From Lentibacillus sp. CBA3610 (lineage in GTDB: Bacteria > Bacillota > Bacilli > Bacillales > Amphibacillaceae), in contig NZ_CP035925.1 in NCBI RefSeq assembly GCF_013373365.1, forward strand, positions 2,666,001-2,730,000: DNA of 64,000 bases, in the 5' to 3' direction. The notes under the pieces were generated by a model that was not told where the DNA came from, did no database searches, and saw nothing but the letters and a program-made list of their open reading frames with translations. Below are positions 1 through 8,003 of the stretch, piece by piece. Each line of letters begins with the position of its first letter. The first letter of the stretch is position 1. Both the position numbers and the translations under genes were made by a program.

Positions 1-8
1 TTTTTCAT
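1..8 (-). CDS. Start of a minus-strand gene cut by the window edge
   Basis: Only the ATG (positions 8-6) and part of codon 2 are inside the window. The start is supported by a strong ribosome binding site (AAAGGAGGTG, seven bases before the ATG on the minus strand). It lies downstream of the DUF1659 gene on the same strand. In many Bacillaceae a DUF2922 gene and a YvrJ gene sit beside DUF1659, so a member of that trio is likely, but no residues can be read. The 277 bases between this start and the DUF1659 stop hold no gene I can support. Confidence 0.5.
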
Positions 9-285
9 TTTGTCACCTCCTTTATCGTTGCATGCTTCAGCGGCGGACGCTCCATTATGAATCGGTGCTTGCAGCCATGACTATTTATTCTTTATCGGGT
101 GCTAAGTGCTGCAGCCCAAGCAAGAATTCCCCCAAATAGTCGCCGACAGATGAACACCAAGCGGATTTCGGTTCAGCTTTTATTAAACGAGCTTGTTAAA
201 CCGCTCCAAGCCTCACCAATTCTCATTTTGCCTCTAAATGATTCCTATTCACTGGACGAGCGGAGCCGCTGCACGTTTAAGAAAA

Positions 286-510
286 TCACACTTCTGTGAT
301 TTCGGAACTGTCATTACGTTCCACATTGACGAGCGGGCGCTCCTGCAATCCTGTCACAGCGTTCGCGATCGCATAAAGCTGATCAGCTGTTGCGGTTGTC
401 TTCACGTTGTTGAAGCCTTTCGTTTTATAAAGCTGCTCCCCCGAAACCTCATCCACGCCATCGTCGAGGATAAGGCGCAACCGCGAATCAATCATTTGTT
501 GTTCAGCCAT
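286..510 (-). CDS. DUF1659 family small protein
   Basis: A 74-residue protein starting MAEQQMIDSRLRL. The spacing of RLILDDG, KTKGFNNVKTTATADQLYAIANAV and a short polar tail is what I know from DUF1659, a family of unknown function common in Bacillaceae and usually encoded next to DUF2922. There is no signal peptide or membrane segment. The frame is open for 14 more codons upstream, but the start at 510 is chosen because AAAGGAGGTGGCAAC precedes it at ideal spacing. The next gene downstream (start at position 8) probably belongs to the same unit. Function unknown. Confidence 0.8.
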   Translation of the reverse strand: MAEQQMIDSRLRLILDDGVDEVSGEQLYKTKGFNNVKTTATADQLYAIANAVTGLQERPLVNVERNDSSEITEV

Positions 511-550
511 GTTGCCACCTCCTTTCACCCCTACAATCGAAAGAAAAAGC

Positions 551-604
551 AAAAAGGGGGCGTCAAAAATAAAAAAATTTTTTTGGATTGAGATGCCCCC
601 TTTT
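551..604. terminator. Large inverted repeat with A/T-rich loop
   Basis: AAAAGGGGGCGTC on the left pairs with GATGCCCCCTTTT on the right (one mismatch in about 13 pairs). The loop contains an A7T7 palindrome. It lies upstream of the DUF1659 gene on its own strand, so it may terminate an incoming transcript or act as a leader element. No upstream gene is seen to use it. Confidence 0.45.
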
Positions 605-667
605 GACGGGTTGATTTCGATTGTAGGAAAAAGAGAGGTTTTAAGGTTTGGGATATAAGGAAAATTA

Positions 668-715
668 CCGGCGGCTGCCGAAAATAAACAGCATTGTGGC
701 GGTTTATGGTGGGAA
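668..715. repeat. Dispersed GCTGCCGAAAAT-type flank of a 21-bp array
   Basis: CGGCGGCTGCCGAAAATAAACAG followed shortly by GGGAAGTTT precedes the 21-bp array. A closely similar block (CGGCCGCTGCCGAAAATCAACAG, then TTGGAAACTTT) precedes the array near 61.0 kb, and a third GCTGCCGAAAAT core is at 63.12 kb. At the two later sites the core forms a perfect hairpin; here the left arm is degraded. No coding function is supported. Confidence 0.55.
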
Positions 716-758
716 GTTTCGTGAGCTGGGAGTGCTGTCCGGCGCTTGGGAAGGGGTC

Positions 759-1031
759 CTCACACGATTTGAGGCGGTTCTCGACCGGTTTGAAGCGGCT
801 CTCGCTCGTTTTGGAGATGTTCTCGCACGATTAAAAGCGGCTCCCGCACGGTTTGGAGGGGTTCTCGCACGATTTGAGCCTGCTCCCGCTCGTTTTGGAG
901 CGACTCTCGCACGTTTCAGGACGCTTCTCGCACGTTTTGAGGGCGCTCTCGCACGGTTTGAGCCGGCTCTCGCACGTTTTGAAGCGGCTCTCGCACGTTT
1001 TGAGCCTGATCTCGCACGATTTACCGCGCCC
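759..1031. repeat. 21-bp tandem repeat array, 13 units
   Basis: Thirteen consecutive units of exactly 21 bp start at 759 and every 21 bases after it. Each begins with a form of CTCGCACG followed by a T-rich TTTTGA-like stretch and a variable GC-rich tail such as GCCGGCT. Bases vary between units but the period never slips. Because 21 is divisible by three, several frames stay open through the array on both strands. I regard these reading frames as by-products: they have no convincing ribosome binding site and only heptad-repeat protein. The same unit recurs at 48.7, 60.7 and 61.0 kb. Apart from this array, its flank and the terminators on either side, the 511-1192 interval holds nothing I recognise. 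Confidence 0.9.
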
Positions 1032-1130
1032 CCACACACAGAATTGATGCTGTCACAGGCTAACACTGCTCAATCGCTTCCGCCCGCCACCAGATCGATT
1101 GGCACAGAACTCATCCGCTTCAAACAATCT

Positions 1131-1171
1131 AAAAAGAACCCCCACCCATAAACATACGGATGGCGGTTCCT
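1131..1171 (-). terminator. Rho-independent terminator of the dehydrogenase gene
   Basis: On the minus strand GGAACCGCCATCC pairs with GGGTGGGGGTTC across a nine-base loop and is followed by TTTTT. It begins 21 bases past the stop of the dehydrogenase gene at 1193. Confidence 0.8.
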
Positions 1172-1192
1172 GATTCAATCGTCTAAAGAAGG

Positions 1193-2506
1193 CTACAAGC
1201 TCCAGTAATGATAACCGTGAGCTTCACTTTCTTTACGATCCAAAATGCTTTTAACGTCAATCAATACCTTGTTTTCGGTTCGGTATAGGCTGTCCAGCGT
1301 GTTCAGATCATATTGGTCCTTGATTTCCTGGTGGCCGATAGCCAATACGACACAATCCAAATCCTTCAATTGATCTTTTTCAACAAGCTCAATGCCGAAT
1401 TCATCATAGACGGCTTTTTGATCGGCAACCGGGTCGTGGACGACAACGTCAACACCATAGTCCTTCAGCTCCTCAATGATGTCGATGACTTTGGTGTTCC
1501 GGACATCCGGGACATCTTCCTTGAATGTGATACCGAGGACGCCGACTCTGGCGCTGCTGATTTCCTGTTTGGCATGGATCATTTTCTTAATGATATTTGA
1601 TCCGATATATTTGCCCATATCATCGTTGATTTTCCGGCCGGACAGGATGATTTGCGAGTGATGGCCGAGCTGTTCAGCTTTATAGGTGAAATAATACGGG
1701 TCAACGCCAATGCAGTGGCCGCCGACAAGGCCTGGTGTGAATTTCAGGAAGTTCCATTTGGTGCCGGCTGCCTCCAATACGGCATTTGTGTTAATATCCA
1801 TTTTATTGAATACCATCGAGAGCTCGTTCATGAAGGCAATATTAATATCACGCTGTGAGTTTTCAATCACTTTAGCAGCCTCTGCCACCTTAATCGACTC
1901 TGCTTCATGGACGCCGGCCTCAATAATCGCGTCATACACGCTTGAGACTTCACTTAATGCTTCATCATCAGAGCCGGATACGATTTTAATGATTTTTGTC
2001 AGTTTATTTACTTTGTCACCTGGGTTGATGCGTTCCGGGGAGTAGCCGACTTTAAAATCAGCACCAATTTGCAGCCCGGATTGTTCCTCGAGAATCGGAA
2101 TGCAAATCTCTTCGGTCGTTCCGGGATACACGGTTGATTCGTACACGACGATTGAACCTTCCGTCAGATTGCGTCCTACCGTTTCACTCGCACCGATAAC
2201 CGGATTCAGATTTGGCGTTTTATCCGTATTAATCGGCGTTGGAACAGCTACGATATGAAACTTGCATGTCTGTAAATCCGTTTCATCACTCGTGAAAGTC
2301 ATCGTCGTATTTTTAACCGCTTCGTCACCGACTTCATGTGTGACATCGACACCGGTTAAATATTTGTCCAGTTTATCTTTGTTGACATCAAAACCGACGA
2401 CATCAAATTTCTTCGCGAGTTCAATCGCGAGCGGAAGCCCGACATACCCCAGACCAATAACGGCAATTTTTTCATCCTTGGATGTTAATTTTTCAAACAG
2501 CGTCAT
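1193..2506 (-). CDS. Nucleotide-sugar dehydrogenase (UDP-N-acetylhexosamine type, WbpO/TviB-like)
   Basis: This 437-residue cytoplasmic enzyme of the UDP-glucose/GDP-mannose dehydrogenase family should oxidise a UDP-sugar at C6 to a uronic acid, using NAD. The N-terminal Rossmann loop reads GLGYVGLP. The central domain has the STVYPGTTEE and GYSPERINPGD motifs, and the catalytic cysteine lies in GGHCIGVDPYY (about residue 265). The C-terminal UDP-binding domain carries GITFKEDVPDVRN. The GYSPERINPGD and GGHCIGVDPYYFTYKAE wording favours the UDP-GlcNAc/GalNAc dehydrogenase branch over UDP-glucose dehydrogenase. The ATG at 2506 is preferred over the in-frame TTG at 2512, because AAAGGCAGG then lies at normal spacing. 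A dispersed leader-like element precedes it at 2576-2695. The exact sugar substrate cannot be read from sequence. Confidence 0.88.
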   Translation of the reverse strand: MTLFEKLTSKDEKIAVIGLGYVGLPLAIELAKKFDVVGFDVNKDKLDKYLTGVDVTHEVGDEAVKNTTMTFTSDETDLQTCKFHIVAVPTPINTDKTPNLNPVIGASETVGRNLTEGSIVVYESTVYPGTTEEICIPILEEQSGLQIGADFKVGYSPERINPGDKVNKLTKIIKIVSGSDDEALSEVSSVYDAIIEAGVHEAESIKVAEAAKVIENSQRDINIAFMNELSMVFNKMDINTNAVLEAAGTKWNFLKFTPGLVGGHCIGVDPYYFTYKAEQLGHHSQIILSGRKINDDMGKYIGSNIIKKMIHAKQEISSARVGVLGITFKEDVPDVRNTKVIDIIEELKDYGVDVVVHDPVADQKAVYDEFGIELVEKDQLKDLDCVVLAIGHQEIKDQYDLNTLDSLYRTENKVLIDVKSILDRKESEAHGYHYWSL

Positions 2507-2575
2507 AATCAATGCCTGCCTTTATTCAATCAATTTTTTACATACTATACTTTACCACATATAGGAATATGTTTT

Positions 2576-2695
2576 AAGAAAAACTCAGGCCTAGCCTCGT
2601 TTTTCCAGAAGTGAGAAGTCGGAAGTCAGATTGGACGAAATCGGCGGGTTAGCCGATTTCAAGATTGAGGTCTTCATCTGAAATGTTATACTTCT
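2576..2695 (-). promoter_or_regulatory. Dispersed leader-like element, copy 1
   Basis: About 120 bp, 70 bases upstream of the dehydrogenase start and in the same orientation. It is clearly homologous to 57427-57549, which lies upstream of the 20-kb glycan operon. On the minus strand it contains GAAATCGGC-TAACCC-GCCGATTTC, a 9-bp stem with a six-base loop (2637-2660), and ends in a conserved CTGAGTTTTTCTTA. Compared with copy 2 the stem differs by paired changes. It could be an RNA leader or attenuator, a shared promoter region, or a small mobile repeat. Confidence 0.6.
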
Positions 2696-2792
2696 GACCT
2701 GACAAAAATGCTCTTTTGAATAACGTATATATCCAAACTATACAACGATATCCCGTTTTTGTATAGTATTTTAATCAGAGAATTGTTATATG

Positions 2793-2821
2793 TTGTCAAT
2801 TAATTTCTACCATTGTTATAT
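2793..2821 (+). promoter_or_regulatory. SigA-like promoter for the first LCP gene
   Basis: TTGTCA, a 17-base spacer and TTATAT end about 50 bases before the start codon at 2873. The surrounding DNA is A/T rich. No terminator separates it from the gene. Confidence 0.5.
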
Positions 2822-2872
2822 TGTCACTATTTTTGTAAAATAGTAGTTAGAAACAAATGAGGAGAAAATCTA

Positions 2873-3871
2873 ATGTCGAAAAAGAAAAAATGGACGCTCA
2901 TTATCGCTGTACCGTTATTATTAGTCATCATAGCTGCCGGCAGTTACGCCGCGTATTTGTACAACAAAACTGAAAACATGGTAAGTGATTCACAGGAAAA
3001 AGTCGGACGTGAAAACGATACATCAGAACTGAGAAGTGAGACTGTTAATCCGGTTGAGGACAATGTTTCCGCCCTGTTCATCGGGGTTGATAACAGCGAA
3101 CACCGCAACGAAGCACAAGCCCGCTCGGACGCGCTTATATTGGCAACTTTCAACAAAGAAAACAGCTCAGTCAAGCTTTTAAGTATCCCCCGCGACTCGT
3201 ATGTTTACGTCCCGGAGATGAATCAGCATACGAAAATCAACCATGCCCATTTTCATGGCGGCCCTAAAGCAACGATTGAAACAGTCGAGAACTTCCTTGA
3301 CGTCCCTGTTGACTATTACGCCAAAATGAATTTCGAAGGGTTTGTTGAAGTTGTTGATGCCCTGGGTGGTATTAATTACGATGTCCCTTATGAATTATGG
3401 GAATCCGACTCGAATGATGACAAAAATAGTATCCATTTAATGCCAGGTGAGCAGCATTTAAATGGCGAAGAAGCATTGGCACTGGCCAGAACACGAAAAT
3501 ATGACAATGATGTCGAACGTGGAAAACGACAGCAGGAAATCCTTAAAACCATTGCCAACAAAGCAACATCCGCTTCCTCCGTCTTTAAACTGGGTGAAAC
3601 AATCGATGCCGTTGGGGACAATTTGACCACGAGCCTTTCGTTCGATGATATGAAGAGTTTTCTCGATTATGGGCTTGATGAGAATATTTCCATTGAAACC
3701 GTCAACCTTGAAGGAAACGGCGGCTATATGGACGATGGTCTCTGGTACTATCAAGTGAATGAAGAAAGTAAAAACGATATGCGTGCGGAACTTCGGAGTC
3801 ATTTGGATTTACAACAAAATATTGGAACAAGTGATTATGCCGATAACGACAAAAGCCATAACACTTATTGA
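2873..3871 (+). CDS. LytR-CpsA-Psr (LCP) family ligase
   Basis: A 332-residue membrane-anchored enzyme. LCP proteins transfer polyprenyl-pyrophosphate-linked glycans such as wall teichoic acid or capsule onto peptidoglycan. Residues 7-28 form one membrane segment with a lysine-rich cytoplasmic start. The LCP domain (about 65-245) shows LFIGVDN, ARSDALILATFN, LLSIPRDSYVYVP, KINHAHFHGG and LNGEEALALARTRK...ERGKRQQEIL, which include the conserved Arg and Asp residues that bind pyrophosphate. GAGGAGAAAATCTA before the ATG fixes the start. It is divergent from the sugar dehydrogenase and lies upstream of tagD, consistent with wall glycan attachment. Confidence 0.92.
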   Translation: MSKKKKWTLIIAVPLLLVIIAAGSYAAYLYNKTENMVSDSQEKVGRENDTSELRSETVNPVEDNVSALFIGVDNSEHRNEAQARSDALILATFNKENSSVKLLSIPRDSYVYVPEMNQHTKINHAHFHGGPKATIETVENFLDVPVDYYAKMNFEGFVEVVDALGGINYDVPYELWESDSNDDKNSIHLMPGEQHLNGEEALALARTRKYDNDVERGKRQQEILKTIANKATSASSVFKLGETIDAVGDNLTTSLSFDDMKSFLDYGLDENISIETVNLEGNGGYMDDGLWYYQVNEESKNDMRAELRSHLDLQQNIGTSDYADNDKSHNTY

Positions 3872-3874
3872 CCA

Positions 3875-3900
3875 AGAGACTGTATGAACAGTCTCTTTTC
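3875..3900 (+). terminator. Terminator after the first LCP gene
   Basis: AGAGACTG-TATGAA-CAGTCTCT, a perfect 8-bp stem, followed by TTTTC, four bases past the stop codon. Confidence 0.88.
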
Positions 3901-3930
3901 TAAAATATCGGAACAATTGTCGTCATCTTA

Positions 3931-3959
3931 TTTACTATCGATCTGGTTAATAGTACAAT
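3931..3959 (+). promoter_or_regulatory. Candidate promoter for tagD
   Basis: TTTACT, 17-base spacer, TACAAT, ending 32 bases before the ATG at 3992. The -10 is good and the -35 is weak. Confidence 0.4.
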
Positions 3960-3991
3960 AAGATGGGAATTCGTCTCGATGGGGAGATATT

Positions 3992-4375
3992 ATGAAAAAA
4001 ATCTTGACGTATGGGACTTTCGATTTGCTGCACCCGGGCCATATCAATCTTTTGCGCCGTGCAAAGGAGCTGGGTGACTATTTGATTGTCGGTGTATCAA
4101 CTGATGATTTTAATCATGACAAAAATAAAGTTGCATATCATGATTTTGATAGTCGTAAAGTCATAGTGGAATCGATTCGCTATGTCGACAAAGTCATCCC
4201 CGAAACAAACTGGAACCAAAAAGTGGATGATATTATCACATATGATATCGACCTATTTGTCATGGGTGATGATTGGACTGGCAAATTTGATTTTTTAAAA
4301 CGTTATTGTGAGGTTGTTTACCTGCCGCGGACAGCCGGCATCTCCTCATCAAAAATAAAAAGAAACAAACTATAA
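3992..4375 (+). CDS. tagD: Glycerol-3-phosphate cytidylyltransferase
   Basis: A 127-residue cytoplasmic nucleotidyltransferase that makes CDP-glycerol from CTP and glycerol 3-phosphate, the precursor of poly(glycerol phosphate) teichoic acid. The length matches the family (about 129 residues). Visible motifs are YGTFDLLHPGH with the HxGH catalytic signature at the N-terminus, the helix with SIRYVDKVIPETNW, MGDDWTGKFD, and RTAGISSS, a form of the RTxGISTT motif. GGGGAGATATT precedes the ATG. It sits between two LCP genes and in the same window as tagO, so the organism very probably makes a teichoic acid. A related sugar-phosphate cytidylyltransferase is the only alternative I would consider. 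Confidence 0.93.
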   Translation: MKKILTYGTFDLLHPGHINLLRRAKELGDYLIVGVSTDDFNHDKNKVAYHDFDSRKVIVESIRYVDKVIPETNWNQKVDDIITYDIDLFVMGDDWTGKFDFLKRYCEVVYLPRTAGISSSKIKRNKL

Positions 4376-4523
4376 ACCTATAAATTTGATATAAATATGT
4401 AACGTTTTCTTAATCGGATTCGTCTATAATATGTGGTATGATAGAAGACGCATTGCAAATTTCGACAATGCTGATCATTATGATTGATAGATTGATAGGA
4501 AACTTTAAAGGGGATTAATTAAT

Positions 4524-5543
4524 ATGGATCAACGTATGGAAATACGAAAGCAAAAAAAGAAAAAACGACGGCGCAGGATTCTCTATCCCTTACTGATTAT
4601 ATTTTTGCTGATGACCGGCGGGGTCGGTTACATGATTGTCCAGACATACACGGCTGCCAGCGAGTCGTATGATGACCTTGATCGTGAGAAATCGGATTTA
4701 CGTGACGAAGCGGTGTCAGTCAGTGATGACCCGATTTCCATCCTGCTGCTGGGCGTTGAGGACTATTCAACAAACGGCGATAACGGCAGAACGGATACAA
4801 TGATGGTCGCCACATTCAATCCGGATAATGAAAAATTACAATTATTAAGTTTACCGCGTGATACAATGGTTGAAATAGCTGATCGCGGCACACAGGAAAA
4901 GATAGCCCACGCCCATGCATACGGTGGTAAAGAGATGGCGATTAAAACAGTCGAACAATTCCTGGATATCCCGATTGATTACTACGCTGCTGTAAACTTT
5001 GATGCGTTTACCAATGTTGTTGATATCCTGGGCGGCATTGAAGTTGATGTGCCATTTGATTTCACACAGAGAACCATCAGGGAATCGGGGAATGAAGATT
5101 TGCAATTCACAGAAGGCCCAATGCAACTCAATGGTGAAGAAGCCCTGGCATTTGCGCGAATGCGGAAGCAGGATCCACGCGGGGACATTGGCCGAAATGA
5201 ACGGCAGCAGCAAGTAATCGAAGCCATTATCGACAAAGCAACATCACTTAGTACTGTTACGAAAGTGGATGACTTGGCACAAGAAGTTGGAAGTAACGTC
5301 AAAACGAATATGAAAATAAGTGAAGGACTCGGATTTTACCGTGAGTATTCCGATTTCAGCACCAGCAATATTGAGAAACTATCATATGACACACAAACGC
5401 AAACAATTAACGGTATTGATTACGAGATTCCGAATGAACAATCACTTGCAGAAGTGAAAGCCATCTTACAACAGCATCTCGGTCTCGATACTTCGGCAAA
5501 TTCCGAACCGCAGTCAGAAACTGGCACAACTGAACAACCATAA
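4524..5543 (+). CDS. LytR-CpsA-Psr (LCP) family ligase, second copy
   Basis: A 339-residue paralogue of the protein at 2873. It has a strongly basic cytoplasmic start (KQKKKKRRRR), a membrane segment at about 20-42 and an LCP domain at about 70-280. Motifs: ILLLGVEDYS, GRTDTMMVATFN, LLSLPRDTMVEI, KIAHAHAYGG, LNGEEALAFARMRK and GRNERQQQVIEAI. The C-terminal 20 residues are a Ser/Glu/Thr-rich tail. AAAGGGGATTAATTAAT gives a clear start. A TATAAT box lies about 100 bases upstream, without a good -35. Expected role: attaching teichoic acid or another glycan to peptidoglycan outside the membrane. The pair of LCP genes around tagD suggests partly redundant ligases or different glycan substrates. 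Confidence 0.92.
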   Translation: MDQRMEIRKQKKKKRRRRILYPLLIIFLLMTGGVGYMIVQTYTAASESYDDLDREKSDLRDEAVSVSDDPISILLLGVEDYSTNGDNGRTDTMMVATFNPDNEKLQLLSLPRDTMVEIADRGTQEKIAHAHAYGGKEMAIKTVEQFLDIPIDYYAAVNFDAFTNVVDILGGIEVDVPFDFTQRTIRESGNEDLQFTEGPMQLNGEEALAFARMRKQDPRGDIGRNERQQQVIEAIIDKATSLSTVTKVDDLAQEVGSNVKTNMKISEGLGFYREYSDFSTSNIEKLSYDTQTQTINGIDYEIPNEQSLAEVKAILQQHLGLDTSANSEPQSETGTTEQP

Positions 5544-5549
5544 GGAAGA

Positions 5550-5586
5550 ATCCCGGGGCTTATTTTCTGTCCCGGGATATTATTTT
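5550..5586 (+). terminator. Terminator after the second LCP gene
   Basis: ATCCCGGG and CCCGGGAT form a perfect 8-bp GC-rich stem with a 13-base loop, followed by ATTATTTT. It may also serve the convergent Rpn gene. Confidence 0.85.
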
Positions 5587-5588
5587 GC

Positions 5589-6493
5589 CTATAATGTTTT
5601 CTTCAGCTTCTCAATCTCTGCTTTTTCGAGATGTGTCACTTCAGCGATAAATTCAGTTGAAGCTCCCTTTCTCAACATTTCAGCAGCTACTTCCTTCTTC
5701 CCTTCTTTCTTGCCTTCTTTCTTGCCTTCTTTCTTCCCTTTCTCCTCATAGGAAATGGTATATTCCATTATCTTCTCGCCATCCTCCATTTTACCCATCT
5801 CTTCACGCAATTTTTCTTCCTCCTTTTCGTTTAGTTTCAGATAACTTTCAAAAAAACCGTAAATCATTTTTTCCTTGGCCGGGTTCAATTGCATTCTTAC
5901 CAACATCCGCAGAAATTCCTTTTTAACTTCGATCCGATCCGCTCTTGACTGGCGTATCCCATTTTACTGAGCAACGCCGCAGCTGCAGGATTATCTGATT
6001 CAATGTAGTCACGCCAGTTCTTTTTCCTGAGTTCCAACATTAAAAAATTAAACGTCAAAACATGGAAGAACGGAAACTCAATTGTAAACGTATCGTGTTC
6101 ATAACGCTTTTCGTCATAACTGAAAACAGCAATCGGCACAATTGGCTTACGATACTTATTATACAGCAGACTATAATAATGAAACATACGTTCATGGAAG
6201 TTCGGCTGCCTATAACTTTGCGGTTCGACATGGATGATAATAACAGAATCTTCGCCTTTAAGCTTCGTTTCAACGATAATATCCAGCCTTCGTGTTTTTC
6301 CGTCGTGCAGGTCGGTATGCACTTCTTCGGACAGCAGTTTCGCAGCATGATAATCGAGATGTTTGTGAACATCCGGGAAAAATACATCTATGAATTCTTT
6401 GAAAAATGTCTGGATGAGATCTTTGAATAGCAGATCATGTTTGGTGTATTCGGAGGTTTCTGCCTGTTCACGTACGATAGTGGCTAATTGCAT
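5589..6493 (-). pseudogene. Rpn family recombination-promoting nuclease, frameshifted
   Basis: Rpn/PD-(D/E)XK nuclease-transposase family. The first part starts MQLATIV at 6493 after CAAAGGATGTGCTAAA and contains KHDLLFKDLIQTFF, TRRLDIIVETKL and VIIIHVEPQSYRQ, the nuclease core. The second part, in another frame, supplies the usual C-terminal half with LNPAKEKMIYGFFESYLKL and a run of four KEGK-type repeats. The frames join at 5931-5940, where GATCC is tandemly duplicated. Removing one copy restores a continuous protein ending ERIEVKKEFLRMLVRM. The gene is probably inactive, or switchable if the 5-bp repeat slips. It has its own promoter at 6551-6579. Confidence 0.85.
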
Positions 6494-6550
6494 TTTAGCA
6501 CATCCTTTGTGGTTTATGAAGCGGAGTGACCGGGGTGTAATCGCTATAAG

Positions 6551-6579
6551 TATTATAACACAAAAACATATCAGGAACA
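6551..6579 (-). promoter_or_regulatory. SigA-type promoter of the Rpn gene
   Basis: On the minus strand TTGTTC, 17 bases, then a perfect TATAAT, about 58 bases before the ATG at 6493. Confidence 0.65.
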
Positions 6580-6698
6580 AGTGTTCGAATTTATTTTTCC
6601 ATCTAATTTTAAAGGCTGGAAATCTGATTGGTGGCACAGCCAAGTCAGCAAGTTTCGATATGAAAACCGTCATCCATATTGATCGTTCCTTACCTTTT

Positions 6699-6742
6699 AA
6701 AAAACACTTTCAGACCATCTAAATGACCCAAAAGTGTTTTTC
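6699..6742 (-). terminator. Terminator of tagO
   Basis: AAAAACACTTT and AAAGTGTTTTT flank an 18-20 base loop directly after the tagO stop at 6750. The A/T ends would provide a U-run in either direction. Confidence 0.75.
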
Positions 6743-6749
6743 TGACAAT

Positions 6750-7826
6750 CTATTTCACTCTCTCTGCTCCAAATACCCGTTTAATCCAGCTTAATACAGG
6801 CTGCTGGCCTTGCATGACAATGCCGGATAATTCAGCGATGACCTGCATCCCAACAATAATGATGCCGAATATGATGCCAGAAGTCAGCATCGTTCCACTG
6901 TTAAACACGATCGCCATCCCGCCGAAAAAAGCACTGAATCCATAAATGATCAACACAGCAGCACGATGGCTGTAACCCATTTTCATCAATTGATAGTGAA
7001 TATGCTTTTTATCCGCATTGGCTATGCCGTGTTTATTAACCGTCCGCCGAATAATCGCCAAAATCGTATCAAATACAGGAATGGCGATAACGATAATCGG
7101 AATAATAAAGCTGAATAAGGCAACGTTTTTAAACAGCCCGAGCATGGCCACCACCGCAATGGAATACCCTAAAAACAGTGCACCGGTGTCACCCATAAAG
7201 ATTTTGGCCGGGTAGAAGTTATGATAAAGAAACCCGAGACAGCTGCCAATTAATATAACACATAAATAAGCGACCACAATGCGGTAATCGATTATCGCCA
7301 TCACGAGAATGCTGGACAAACCTATGGCGGAAACACCCGCTGCCAGCCCGTCCAACCCATCGATCAAATTAATAGCGTTGGAAGCCGCAAGTATCCAGAT
7401 AATCGTAATGATATATGCCAAACCATCCAAATAAACCGTACCAAAGAACGGCATAGTCAATTTATCAATCACCAAACCGGATGACGCAACAACAACTGCT
7501 GCCGCGATCTGACCTGCTAATTTGGTATATGGCTTCAAATCAAAAATATCATCCAGCATGCCCGTCGCCAGCATAATCAAGGCACCAATGATGATAGCTG
7601 TCATTTGCGGATGTTCCGGCTGCAAGTATAAAAATCCCGCAGCCGCACCGACAAAAATAGCCAGCCCACCTAAACTCGCCTTCGTGCCATTATGATGTTT
7701 TCGATTGTTATCCGGTATATCAGCTGCGCCCAGCTTTAAAGCTAATTTATTAATCAGCGGCGTTATGGCAAATGCAGCCAAAGCCGAAATCGCAAATGCA
7801 ATGACTAACTCAGCTGTATCAAACAT
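6750..7826 (-). CDS. tagO: Undecaprenyl-phosphate N-acetylglucosaminyl 1-phosphate transferase
   Basis: A 358-residue polytopic membrane enzyme of the MraY/WecA family. TagO moves GlcNAc-1-phosphate from UDP-GlcNAc to undecaprenyl phosphate, the first step of wall teichoic acid and of many other wall glycans. About eleven hydrophobic segments run through the protein. Signature loops visible: GMLDDIFDLKPYTKLAGQ (the DD pair), NAINLIDGLDGLAAG and FMGDTGALFLGY, with a late His loop (KKHIHYQLMKMGYSHR). The length fits TagO. AGCAGGTGTTTCC precedes the ATG. It stands alone between the Rpn pseudogene and the GntR gene, but functionally belongs with tagD and the LCP genes. Confidence 0.93.
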   Translation of the reverse strand: MFDTAELVIAFAISALAAFAITPLINKLALKLGAADIPDNNRKHHNGTKASLGGLAIFVGAAAGFLYLQPEHPQMTAIIIGALIMLATGMLDDIFDLKPYTKLAGQIAAAVVVASSGLVIDKLTMPFFGTVYLDGLAYIITIIWILAASNAINLIDGLDGLAAGVSAIGLSSILVMAIIDYRIVVAYLCVILIGSCLGFLYHNFYPAKIFMGDTGALFLGYSIAVVAMLGLFKNVALFSFIIPIIVIAIPVFDTILAIIRRTVNKHGIANADKKHIHYQLMKMGYSHRAAVLIIYGFSAFFGGMAIVFNSGTMLTSGIIFGIIIVGMQVIAELSGIVMQGQQPVLSWIKRVFGAERVK

Positions 7827-8003
7827 GGAAACACCTGCTCCATTTTAATTTAATGAAACTCCTTTATTGATTCTATCATATTTTTAATCGTTTGAGCACT
7901 GTTATTTTAGAATCATATTTTTTACTATAACTTCCCGTAGTGGAGTATGTTAAACTATTAATATTAATGAAATTTTTAGATTCCAAAATAACAGGTGATC
8001 ATA

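Noticed and set aside
9-285. Small gene between the DUF1659 gene and the edge gene
   Set aside because: Short open frames exist on the minus strand but none has a ribosome binding site or recognisable protein.
759-1031. CRISPR array
   Set aside because: Units are directly adjacent with no spacers, are degenerate, and no cas gene is in the window. The same applies to the array at 59502-59958.
648-1151. Long open frames on both strands across the first 21-bp array (167 and 120 residues)
   Set aside because: They are produced by a repeat length divisible by three. Neither has a good ribosome binding site, and the proteins are only heptads such as L-A-R-F-E-A-A.
1193-2506. Naming the dehydrogenase tuaD (UDP-glucose dehydrogenase)
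   Set aside because: The motif wording (GYSPERINPGD, GGHCIGVDPYY) fits the UDP-N-acetylhexosamine group better, so no symbol was given.
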